A stretch of 64,000 bases of DNA from Bacillota bacterium (GTDB lineage Bacteria; Bacillota_I; Bacilli_A; RF39; UBA660). Positions 51,401 to 62,600 of the stretch are shown piece after piece. The stretch's first letter is position 1, and each line of letters opens with the position of its first letter. Under the pieces are notes generated by a model. It did not search any database. It saw only the letters and a list, made by a program, of their open reading frames with translations, and had not been told where the DNA came from. Made by a program: the position numbers and the translations under genes. The stretch spans positions 629,525 to 693,524 of the forward strand of contig SVAI01000001.1 in assembly GCA_015059495.1 (NCBI GenBank), written 5' to 3'.

Positions 51401-53494
51401 AACTATAACTGAACCAATATCACTATATACATAACCATTACCATCTTTATAATCAATATAAGCAGAAATAACAAAAAGGTACGATTCATTACTTCTTAAA
51501 TTATTAACATCAACATTTAATACACTCTTCTTATCAGATAATTGATTAATAGTATAATCATTACTTATCTTAACACCAGTACCAATAGATAAAGATCTAT
51601 AAGTTAATGTAATATTCTTACTATAGTCTATTAAACTTTCTTCATCTTCAATAACAATATTACCCTTAATTCTTTCAAAAGTAATATCTTCTTCTTCAAA
51701 GTCTAGTATTACAGGACCTTTCTTAGAATTCATATTAACTATTTCATTACCTATAGGTATTTCATATTCTTTTTCATTATCATTAAAAGTTAAATATACA
51801 TATACTTTATAATCAGTATATCTTTGAATAATATTATCATCTACACTAACTTCAATCTTATCATTATAAGAACTATCCTTAGATAATACAAGTTTTTCAC
51901 CATCATATATATCTGCATGATATGAAATAATTCCATTATCATCATCAACAATATTATTTAAATATATTACAAACTTACTATTTAATTTATCTACAGAAAA
52001 AGTTGTTTTATCAATAGTAGGTTTCTTTTTTAATGTCTTTAATTCACTTACAAGTTTTTCACCATTTTGTAATACAACATTTTCATATACAAAATCACTA
52101 ACGACTAAAGTATATACCTTATCATTTGTAAGTTCATCAAATACTAACACATTATCATCTTTTAATGATAAATCTCCTTCTTTAACAGGTGCATCACCAT
52201 TTTGAATTAAATAAGATGATTTATCAAATAATTTATAACTTACTTTAGTAATTAAAGAATCATCACTGACATCAACTTTAAAACTCAATTCATTACTCTT
52301 AGCATAATTCTTAGAAACATTAATTCCTAATGCTTTACTAACAAAAGCTTTTTGAATAAAATCTCTATTATAAGTAACATCATTCTTAATATAATCTTGA
52401 TTAACAACTAAAGTATAATTTGTATCAGGTTTTAATTGTTCATAATCTATATTAATATTAACTTTACCACTATCTTCTTGTACATAATATACAGTGTTAT
52501 TTGTATCACTTTCAATTATTTTAATAATTCTACTTCCTGATAAGATACCTTCATTATCATTAACTTGAATAAATGCTTTAATTGAATTTGCAGTAACACT
52601 CATCTCTTGAATCAAGAACTCAGGATCTTTTATTGTAGCATTTTCATCAACAATTTGTTCAATCAATTCATTTTCTACTTCAACAAGTCCATCTTGAACT
52701 TCATCAAACTTAGGTAATTGTCTCTTTTGTTCTTCTTTTTCTTCTTCAACAATAACTTGATTTTTGTCTTCACTTACTATATCAATATTATCATCACTAT
52801 TAATAGTAATTTCACTTAAATTAACTTTATCTTCTTTATCAAATAAAACTTTCTTATTAATTAAATCTAAACTTACATGTTCTCCTATTTGTAACACTAA
52901 GGAAGAAGATATATTTTTAATAGATAACTCTTGATTATCTAATTTTATAATATTACCATCTAAATAAGTAATCTCTAAATAATTATCTTTAATTTCTTTT
53001 TTAGTATCAGCAATATTAATAACTAAATTATCACTAACAACCATATATTTATTTTCAGATATCTTTAATAAGAAATTCTTCATAGTTAAGTTATTATCTA
53101 AATAACTAACTACATATCCATTACTAGTTTTAGATAAAATAGATTCAGGGAAGAAATTGTAGTAATGATATGATTCTTCATTTAACTTATCTAAATCTAA
53201 AACAACAGTCTTTTTAAAAGTTGAAATAGAGCCATTAACGTAATGAACAAAAGAAGATTCATCTACATTTATCTTTTCACTATTATTATCATCTAATTCT
53301 ACATTACCTTTAGAACTATTAATTTTATATTTATTATTACTAGAAAAATAATATTTATTATCAGATGATGATATTACATATCCATCTTCTACAAAATTAC
53401 TATAACTATTCTTGTTGTTAATAATTCCAAAAGAAAAGATTAAACCAATAACAATAATAATAGGAAAAATAATTGTAAATAAACCTCTGCGCAT
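48410..53494 (-). CDS. Giant membrane-anchored extracellular protein (1694 residues) with Fn3-like repeats
   Basis: Membrane helix about 5-24, a juxtamembrane domain shared with the 240-, 496- and 3042-residue proteins (about 30-240), and a Glu-rich hinge (about 245-285; IVEEEKEEQKR). A long series of beta-sandwich domains with fibronectin-III features follows (recurring ...LKPDTNYTLVV, LRSNESYLFVISAY, LQSNTDYYFYVKW). No LPXTG and no second membrane helix; the C-terminus ends YKVIDKTVDYIKK. No protease signature is seen. It starts the main operon of the F1-like ATPase under the promoter at 53529-53557. Probably an elongated stalk at the cell surface. Confidence 0.7.
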   Translation of the reverse strand: MRRGLFTIIFPIIIVIGLIFSFGIINNKNSYSNFVEDGYVISSSDNKYYFSSNNKYKINSSKGNVELDDNNSEKINVDESSFVHYVNGSISTFKKTVVLDLDKLNEESYHYYNFFPESILSKTSNGYVVSYLDNNLTMKNFLLKISENKYMVVSDNLVINIADTKKEIKDNYLEITYLDGNIIKLDNQELSIKNISSSLVLQIGEHVSLDLINKKVLFDKEDKVNLSEITINSDDNIDIVSEDKNQVIVEEEKEEQKRQLPKFDEVQDGLVEVENELIEQIVDENATIKDPEFLIQEMSVTANSIKAFIQVNDNEGILSGSRIIKIIESDTNNTVYYVQEDSGKVNINIDYEQLKPDTNYTLVVNQDYIKNDVTYNRDFIQKAFVSKALGINVSKNYAKSNELSFKVDVSDDSLITKVSYKLFDKSSYLIQNGDAPVKEGDLSLKDDNVLVFDELTNDKVYTLVVSDFVYENVVLQNGEKLVSELKTLKKKPTIDKTTFSVDKLNSKFVIYLNNIVDDDNGIISYHADIYDGEKLVLSKDSSYNDKIEVSVDDNIIQRYTDYKVYVYLTFNDNEKEYEIPIGNEIVNMNSKKGPVILDFEEEDITFERIKGNIVIEDEESLIDYSKNITLTYRSLSIGTGVKISNDYTINQLSDKKSVLNVDVNNLRSNESYLFVISAYIDYKDGNGYVYSDIGSVIVNTKEPNKMTVVYENVATSSDIFRVKARLLSLNDFENTELEASTMEQVSIRLHKSDNYRCSDILSENYNCWTNTKYDGNKEYYESDLKTSLYDNYFEITPQSLNINEDQLTYGLYKIEVFNAKDYTTDKNDLPIVAEEFPVIANNVAGRYIDKNGPYVISQLHNNGRDKNLNNNTIVGYRITPNVLLGDNDSSYTITYHVYNANNDQEIYSKDSSDSSAVDLFFGDDGNNNYMRGKSYYFNYTIKVKTTDENGNPVEISETCAKSNIYYPKRQEPEFNLYLAKRDRYDTLTWNYTLKDVDNSLDNNTINYYAGSFETANNKRSVELEQTDTEKSFETRDISGTVLSMYRMVNLNDDLEIRKVYDVENMYFETRTNIEYFKYSVEPDQNSLKINVSVDDKYKKYLILGDVTFTASNGKKVTVSNVSVNGKGIMSIDYYRIKQLMGLGDITTSVKLYYDNGMIDVYDNNGLKTLASTSNLYFFDTNIGHYCTYELNSFDSNNKNLSIQFNGNVFTYPFEFNKGYLTSDKVLFNDKQADFLVKNVSSIDGTCGDQNGCKFSFDQINPTFVLWRTDAGLTYANIKPEISSVDEEIENDINVKIYVYTKENDSLYKTYEVSLVDIMNNGYTMLDLQSNTDYYFYVKWVYAGEEHDFYYQNNLNMFKFKTLDGIDISNLEVVYVPVRNERRSIRISYDVKVLDGYEGIEYHVLDSSGNDISDRFNISDTMLDSIVDGKGHVDKNVDISYNMNTNDEYIIKIVPYYTSNGEKGYLTDAQIPFHLVITKPLIDVIKITSDNTEELKFRVLVTDAYNALFEHSNYKVYIKDKNKTYDSDYGELIGDYYRTNTIYTLTKTCESKQCQINVVYEANLNNSNDEYGQFVYSKNLVISDDAYLGDAIAVNTDTSKVRYAFQEYWNINKISFMKYTITKKTGEHYLSGDINPISFVIDSDTNHAYVTIVDANGRDILLPTGEYIVQMQFYWLDGTSSKYKVIDKTVDYIKK

Positions 53495-53528
53495 GTTATA
53501 TACTCCTCTATTATATTTTATACAACTA

Positions 53529-53557
53529 ATTATATCAAAATCTTATACAGAAGTCTA
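53529..53557 (-). promoter_or_regulatory. Promoter of the nine-gene F1-like ATPase operon
   Basis: On the minus strand: TAGACT (53552-53557), a 17-base spacer and TATAAT (53529-53534), between the terminator of the 3042-residue gene and the start at 53494. Confidence 0.65.
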
Positions 53558-53568
53558 TAAAATAGCAT

Positions 53569-53606
53569 AAAAAAAAGTAGAAAATTTTAATTATTTTTCT
53601 ACTTTT
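53569..53606 (-). terminator. Terminator of the giant 3042-residue gene
   Basis: The 12-pair stem AAAAGTAGAAAA/TTTTCTACTTTT (53573-53606) has the TAA (53591-53593) in its loop and a T-run on the minus strand. Confidence 0.85.
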
Positions 53607-56600
53607 TTATTTACTATAAAATATCTTCTTAAAATAACAATTACAATGAATATACTTCCTATTATTGGAGCTATTATAATTATTGACGAAACTACATTAA
53701 CACCGTTCTTTTTACCTACATAATAATCAAATAATACACTATTATTATTAATTGTATCACTAACATTATTATCACTAATGATATTATTTACTAATAAGGT
53801 ATTATCTTCTTTAGGTATTTCATATATCTCATATTCATTACTTAAATTATTATAAACTATACTATAATTACTCTTTTGAACATAAGACTTATCTTCATCA
53901 GTATTTAATACTTCATCTATAGACTTAGCATTTAACTTAGAAACGATATTCTTAGCTTCTTTATAATTATCACTTATCATATTTATTTTATTATCAGATT
54001 GACTACCTTTAAAATAATCACCTATAAACTCTTCGATTGAAGGTTTATAATCTTTCTTTTCATCTATTATTTCACCAGTAACATAATTAAATACTACATA
54101 ATCATTACCTTTATAATTTACTATTATAATATTATCTTTAGAGTTAATTGATTTAATATTATAGTTTTTAAATCCCTTAGGATAATTAATCTTGTCTTTA
54201 ATACTTACTAATGATCCATTTTCTAAATACAATAAATAATCATATCCATTATAACTATTAGATAGTATATTCTTAGCATTATTAGATATACTTTGATTAA
54301 TAATTTCTAATTTATTATTAGCTAATACAATCTTATTAACTATTTTTTCATTAATAATTGAATAATCATTATATGTCTTAATCTTACTATCATTATAATC
54401 ATATTCATACAATGCTTTATCTTCAACTATATCAAAGTTATTAAAATCATTTTCTTCTACTTCTTTAGTATCAATATTATAAATATTTTTATTATCTAAT
54501 AATATCTTATTATTATATACATTAACTGCATTATTAATAATATTTGTTCTGCTTAATAATCTTATACTATACTTATCATTTTTATAAGATAAATTATCAG
54601 CTTTTATTTCATCATTACTTTCAATAACACTACCACTTAAATGATAGAACTTATCATTAACTATTGATGAAGAATTAACTAATTCTTCACTAGTATAAAC
54701 TTTAACACTTTCATTTAATCCATTCTTAACATGTAATATAATATCTTCTTTATAATCATAATACATAGTATAAGTTTTCTTATCTACATTAATATATTCT
54801 CCATCATTAATCTTAAATGATAAATTCTTATAACCATCAATATTATTAAATGTAATATTAATCTTATCTACATCACTTGAATATACGCTATATTCAGGTA
54901 TAGTAAACAAATTATTAACAGCTGTAGTTCTAAGCATACTTGTACTTAATAAATTATTACTATTTGTACTAAATGTATTATCATTTGGTAATTCAAAGTG
55001 TTGTTTAAACGCTGCAGTCATATTCTTTAATCTTGGATAATATCCTTCATCCTTTTCATAGTTTGAACCTACAATACCTTTAACACTGTTGAAATCAGAT
55101 AAGTAAGTTTTATCTACAGTTTTACCACCATTTGATAGTACTACTTTTTTATCATCTTCACTTAAAGAAGATAATTTAACTCCATTAACAATAGAATCTA
55201 AATATATTTTCCAATTAGTAAAATTATCAATTCCATTATCACTTATCTTAGTTTGTTCATTATAACCAGATACATATCCAGCATTACAATAATCACTAGA
55301 ACAACTAACATTAACAGCCAAAATATCATTAGCAAAGTGACCAGTAAACATATCGTTTTCTAAGTACCCTACTAAACCACCTGCATAATTTGGAGCATTA
55401 ACAGTTGTATTAGCAATAATACTACGTTTAATAGTTGTAACATTTTCACTAGCAGTTGTATTTAAATTGTTTGCTCTACCAAGCATACCACCTGCAGAAC
55501 TTCCAGTAGCTTTTACTCTAGCATTAACCATCATTTGATCTATATTAGAATGATAGTTATAAGTATAACCAACGCCACCACCTACGTTAACAGCACCTTG
55601 AACATCAGTGTTATAAACGAAGTCTTGATTAATATTACCCCAGCTTAATGTACCTTTAAGTCCGCCAACATTCTTATTACCATTAATTATTTTACTATCA
55701 ATAACACCACAATAAGTAAGTTGCCAACCACCACTACCTACTAAACCACCAATATTATTAGCAGTTGTCAAGCCATCAATTGTAGTTCTTACAACATAAG
55801 AATAGTTAATGTATTGATTACTTCCATATAAACCACCAATGGTCTGACTAGAACCTCTAACATAACTATCATAAATAACATTATTTTCAATAGTACGATT
55901 ACTAACATTACCACCAATACCACCAACATCACTAACACCAGTAACATTAGAATTGTATAATGTTATACCATTACCACTACCGTAACCAAATACACCACCA
56001 ACGTATTTGCTTCCAGTTACTGTAATATTTCTACCTTCAAAATTAAAGTTATGTACATTAACAACATCAGAAGATTCATTAGCAATTAATCCACCAACAT
56101 AATTAACACCAGTAACATTACAATTTTTAAACTCAATACCAGTCTTATCTAACGCATAAGAATTAGCAATAAACGAAGCAGTATAATGACCACCACTAGC
56201 AGTAACATTATTTAAACTAACATTTTTAATATTTACTGATTGATTAATACCAATAATAGATGTGTAATACGCAGTTTTAGCAGTATTAATTATTTCAATA
56301 TTATTAAAATTAACATTAGTCATTTCACCATTTATACCCTTAAATAGATTTAAATATGAATAACTACTATTTTGTTTTTGATTATTTTTTAAATATATAT
56401 TAGCAAAATTAACATTCTTAACTTCAGACAATACATTATCAATAAATCCAGATGAATTACTTAATATAAAATGATTATTTTCACTACCAACATCACTAAT
56501 AGTAGGATTACTATCAGTACCTGTATAACCTATAAGTCTATTAAATGTAATACCACTACTTATATTAGTTTGACCTTTAAATGAAATATCATTAGTTACA

Positions 56601-59600
56601 ATATAATTCTGTGCACTACTTGTATTAATATTATTCCAATCATCTACACTAGATAACTTACCAAATAATTGAACTTCTAACTTGATAGATGAAGCAAATT
56701 CTTGATTATCATCATAATTAATAGAATTGATTAAATAACTATCAAAATAACTAGTAGGTCTAGCTGAGAATGATACCGTAGTAATATTATTATCAGTAGT
56801 AGATATAAATGAAGATTCATCTATTTCTAAACCACCAATACTAATATGATTAATAATATGATTATCAGCATTTTCTAATTTTAATTCATAAACATTAACA
56901 CCATTAGCATAATATTTATCATCATTATGATTATTTTCATAAGTATAACCATAATCAATAGACATGAAATTAAATGGTTCTTTTCTCTTAATTTCCATAT
57001 CACTAAAATCATCATCTAAAACAGTTAATAATTCACCTTTAGTTGAATATAATAATGGCATATATCCTACTCTAAAAGTATCATCTAAAACATAATATTC
57101 AGATAAACCAATTTTAGATGAGAATGTTAATGGGTTATGTAAATCAGTTGTTGATAATAATATTTCTCCATTAGTATCACTAGAAACATTAGAATTTATT
57201 AATTGGCAATCCCAAGCATATGAAGCTCCACCTTCATAATCAGTACCAAATGCTCTATGGAATGTAGAAGAATTCTTTTGTTTACTAGTTAAATTACCTA
57301 AAGATAATACATTATTAGCAACACTTCTAGAACTACCTGTTAAAGTATTACCAATAACACCACCTAAATAGTCTCTTGCTAAAATATTTACTTTAGCAAT
57401 TGCTGAATAAATTAGAGATGATTGTGCTTCACCGATAATGCCACCAACATTATTACTATCAGTAGAAATGTTTCCTGTAGCAAATACATCAATTACACTA
57501 CCATAGCTTGTTATACCAGTAATACCACCAACTGCACCCATATTGTTAGAAAGATCAAAATCAATCTTTCTTGCATAACTATTAGAAACAGTTGAGTTAT
57601 TATTCTTTCCTGTTAAACCACCAACATAAGCCTTTTGTAAATCACTTACATTTTTAACTTTCATTGATGTAACACTACTATTAGTAACTATAATATTAGT
57701 GTTATTAGCAACTAAAGCACCAATATAAAGTGCATCACTAGAAGTAGCACCTTCAGCATCAATAGTCATATTATTTACAGCAACATTTTCTACATTTGCT
57801 TTTTTATCTGCCGTAGCAACAATACCAAATTTATCATTACCAGAAGCCCAAGTAAAGTTAATATCTTCAAATCTAATATTCTTTAAAGTTCCACCTGATA
57901 ATTTTACAAATAAATAATTTTTACCATTTAAATTTTTAATAGTATGATTATTACCATCAACTATTCCAGTAATATTTGATGTAATTCTTATAATATCATT
58001 TTCTGTATTATAATCAATATCATTCATTAATCTAAAATTAACAGTCTTATTATTAGGAGTTTTTAAAGTACTTTCAATTTCACTTAAACTATTTACTTCC
58101 TTAAATAAATCCATTTTTAAAGAAACATTACTAAATGATAAATCAGCATTAGATGAATTCTTAGAAACATTCATCGATAACAAAGAATAATTTGATGCAT
58201 AATAAATTGGGTCTTTAATCATTATTTCATAAATACCAATTTTAGTATTAACATCAACATTAGCTCCTTGAGGCATTACTTTAACTGAACTATCATCAAA
58301 ACCATCAATATTCATACTATTAATATAAACATTATCTGGATTAAATATTGATAGAGTTATTTTATGTTTAAATCCTTGACTTATTTCATCAGCATACTTA
58401 TCTGAACTATCAGATAAACTTTCAATCTTATCTACACTTAACACTTGAATATTATCACTACTAAAAGTACCAGGTAATGATACATACTCTTGAGCAGGCA
58501 TATAATCAGGCATCTTTAAGTGTGGGAATGAATTTGATTTCCATGCATCATCTACCAAGAACATATTATCACTATTTAATATTCTTTCTTGGAAATCTGC
58601 ATTCTTAAAATAACTTTCTATAATCTTCTTAGAAAATGATTCTTTATAATCTTCTTTTGCTGCATAATATAATTCATTAGTAACACTATTACTTGCACTT
58701 TGGAAGAAAGCATCTACATCTTTTTTACGTAAAGTATTAGTTATATCACTATATGAATAACAATTTTGAACTGTACTATTTGAAACAGAACCAGCAATAA
58801 AACCAATATTGTTATCATTACAGTTCGAACCTGTACACTCTACATTTTCTTTTCCTTGATCGCCAACATTAATATTAACTAATGTATATAGATTTTGGAA
58901 AACTCCACCAGATCCGTAATTAGCAAATACACCAGAATCACGATTTAAATTTGAATCATTAATAAATTTTAAATTGATATCTTTACCATAAGCATATCCA
59001 TTTTTCATTATACCTATGTTATATCTAACACCATATGACATGTATCTTGCACCAATATATTCAACATTACTCTTTAATATAAAGTTTTCAATAACACCAC
59101 GATTTTCGTTACCCAAGGCTGTCATTTGAATATTAGGAGCATCATTAATACCATTTATAAATAACATAACATTTGAAATAGTACCATAATTAACAGTAAA
59201 TAAAGCACTTCTACCTGTAGTTACTCCACCACTTTGTGTCCTAAAATCTGCTTGAATAACTAAGTTTTTAACTTCAGCACTACCACCTAATGTAGAGAAT
59301 ATTGAAGCTGGATTGTTAATTCCATCACCGACATAAACAGTATGTCCTTGGAAGTCTATCTTACCATCAAAATTACCATAAGTTTTATTTTTACTCTTAA
59401 AATCAATATCATCTACAACAATATAATTGCCACTACGATGCATAGCTAATAATTCATCAATATTTTTAATTGTTCTAGTTTCTGCATCAGAAATAAATTC
59501 AGTAGAATCTAAATCATAATATCTATCAATTAAAGAATCATATACACTTAAATAAACTTTATAAGAAGAATTAGCACTAACATCTAACTCTTTTTTTCTA

Positions 59601-62600
59601 TTTATTAAAGGTAATTCATAATCATTTAAAATACTTTTATTAGATTGTTCTGAGCAATTATCGCCAATACATTCATATCTTATGTAATATAAATAATCAC
59701 TACCATTAATTAAATCACTAGATTCACCATTAACATAATTAGCTAAAGCAATACCATTTTCCATTGGTTCATTTAAACTAACACCAAGTAAAGCAGTATA
59801 AGTACTTGTATCATTAAATCTTCTATAATCAGTACTAGTTCCTTCAGCAATCATTAAATCTTTAATCTCTACTTTAGTAGTATTATTATCACCATTAACT
59901 TCACTAATATGGAATATTAAATATCCTGAAGATTGCATTGTAAATGTATAATTATATCTACTATTAGAATAATCTAATGTTAAATTATCAAATACTTTCT
60001 TATCTTTATTCTCTTTATATCCATTAATTAATTCTATTTTTTGGGTACTACCATTTTCACTATTTAACTTAGCATCAAATGAAACTGTAGCCTTTTTACC
60101 AATTAATTCAGGAACATAATAATAGAAATATACATCACCATTTTTTGCTAATAATTCAATACTGTTATCATCTTTTTTAATAGACGAAGTACCTGTAATA
60201 CTCTTACTAGATTCATAAAATATTTTCCACCTAGCTTCATTATTAATATTAAATAAGTTTTGAGTAGTATCTTCACCTGTCTCATACTTATGATAAGCAC
60301 TATCAATTATTTTATCTATTAATAATTTACCATTTGCTCCAGATAAAGTATATTCTCTAATACTATCAATTACTTTATTATCTTGTTTTTTATATCCATT
60401 ATCATAATCAGTTGCAACAACTTTAAATGTATATTTTTTGTCTACATCTAATTTACTTAAATTAATATGATTTAGATTATAACTATCTCCATTAGATAAT
60501 GTAGATGAATTCTTTAATAATTGAGTATGTACTAATTTATTATTTTCATCATATACATTTAATGCACTATCTTCTTGTAATATAGCTTTATCTTTATCAT
60601 AGATTATTGCATCAAAATCTATATATCCACTAGCTATATATAAATTCATAACATTAAATGAAGCATCTTGTTTAAATGTCTTAAACTTATTATTTAAATA
60701 TGCAGTCTTAACTTCATATACTTCATTATTAGATATAATTACAGGTTTTATTTCAATAGCATATTCTGTATTTGAACTTAATTCATAAAAATCTACTACT
60801 ACACCATTACCAACAAAATCATATTTATCAACTGTTAATTCTTTTTCTACTTCAGATGTTTTTACATTAACAACTTGTACTTTAACATCATAATCAATTA
60901 AACTATATATTACATCTTCATTATTATAATCAGTATAATTTATTATAAAACTACCACTATTACTTGTTATAGATGTTTCTTTTCCATCTCCAATATTTTC
61001 TTTTATTGAAAATGATATTTCTCCCATCTTCTTAAAATCATATGTAATAAAATCAGCACTTGCTATCTCTAAATTATCAACTTTAGATCCATCACTATCA
61101 AAATATGTTGTAAATAATTTCACTATATATTTAGAGGCATTATTTAAACTATCTATTTCAACAAAGTATTTATTATCAACAAATTTACCACTAGAAACTA
61201 TATTATTGGATTCATCATATACATTATATATATAACTTTCCACATTAACTTCATCAACATTATTTACATTAAAAGTAATTCCTGCTCTTTTAAAATTCTT
61301 ATCTAATTTAACATTAATTTTACCAACAGGAGCATTCTTCTTAGTAACAACACTATATTTATTATTATCTACTTTTATTTCTTTATCATCTACATCTATA
61401 AACTTAAATTCAATATCATATTTTGTATTAGATTCAAATATATGCTCAGACTCAAAATTTATAGTTTCTAATTTTAATAAATCATTTCTTCTCTTAGCAT
61501 CTAGAGTAACAGTATTATTACCAATTTTAACTACTACGCTCTTAATTCCTCTTAATACTTCATCATCTATACCGTTTAATAATTTAATATTATTAAACAC
61601 TATATTATCAGTAGTTGTTTCAATACTATCAACATTTAATTTAATACTTTCTAATTCATCCCTAGATTTAGTCTTAACTATTTCATTATATATAACTTTT
61701 TCATAACGTTTATTATCTCTTACATATATATAAGAAACCTTCATCTCATATTCACTATCACTTGTTAATCCACTAAGTAAGAAATCTCCATCTTCAACAG
61801 TTTTTCTTAAAAATAACTTACCATCTTTTTTTAATTCAATAGTAGGATTCTTTATAATTGCTCCTGCAACATCAATAATAGATATATTACCACTAATTGA
61901 ATATATATTAGCTTTTACATCATTAACTTTAACATCAAGTAATACTCTTGTATCTTTTTCTTCTTCTACTTGTTCTTCTTCCTCTTCTTCTTCAACTTCT
62001 ATTTCTTCTTCAACTTTTATATCTTCAATAATTTTTTCATCTTTTTTTATTCCTAAATAAACCATTAATTCATTATAAGATATATCATATTTACCAATAT
62101 TAACCCTTTCATTATCATCAATTACAGGTATTTCATCATATATAAACTTAGAATCTTTTAAATAATAATAACATAAACTATTCTTAGAAAAGAATATATA
62201 CGAATTAGTTGGTATTATTATATCTTCTTTATCAATGTGAATAGTTAATTTAGAAACATTTACAAATATACCATTATTCATTTCTAAAAATAAATATTCT
62301 AAATCATCTATTTGTTCATTATTAACCGCATTATATAAATGTGAATCAACAATTATATTATCTTTATATGCTTTAGTCTTAATAAATGATTCATCAATAT
62401 AATTACCTAGTTCATTTACTATTAATAATACTGATCCATCTTCACTCATTATTGGAAAATCATCTGCTACATATCTTCTCTTGTTTTCTCCAACATAATA
62501 CTTACTACCAAATCTATATAAAGTTTCATTTGCATCTACAGTTTCATACTTTATTACTTCTTCATCTTTACCATTAGTCAGATTCTTAAGCATTACACTA

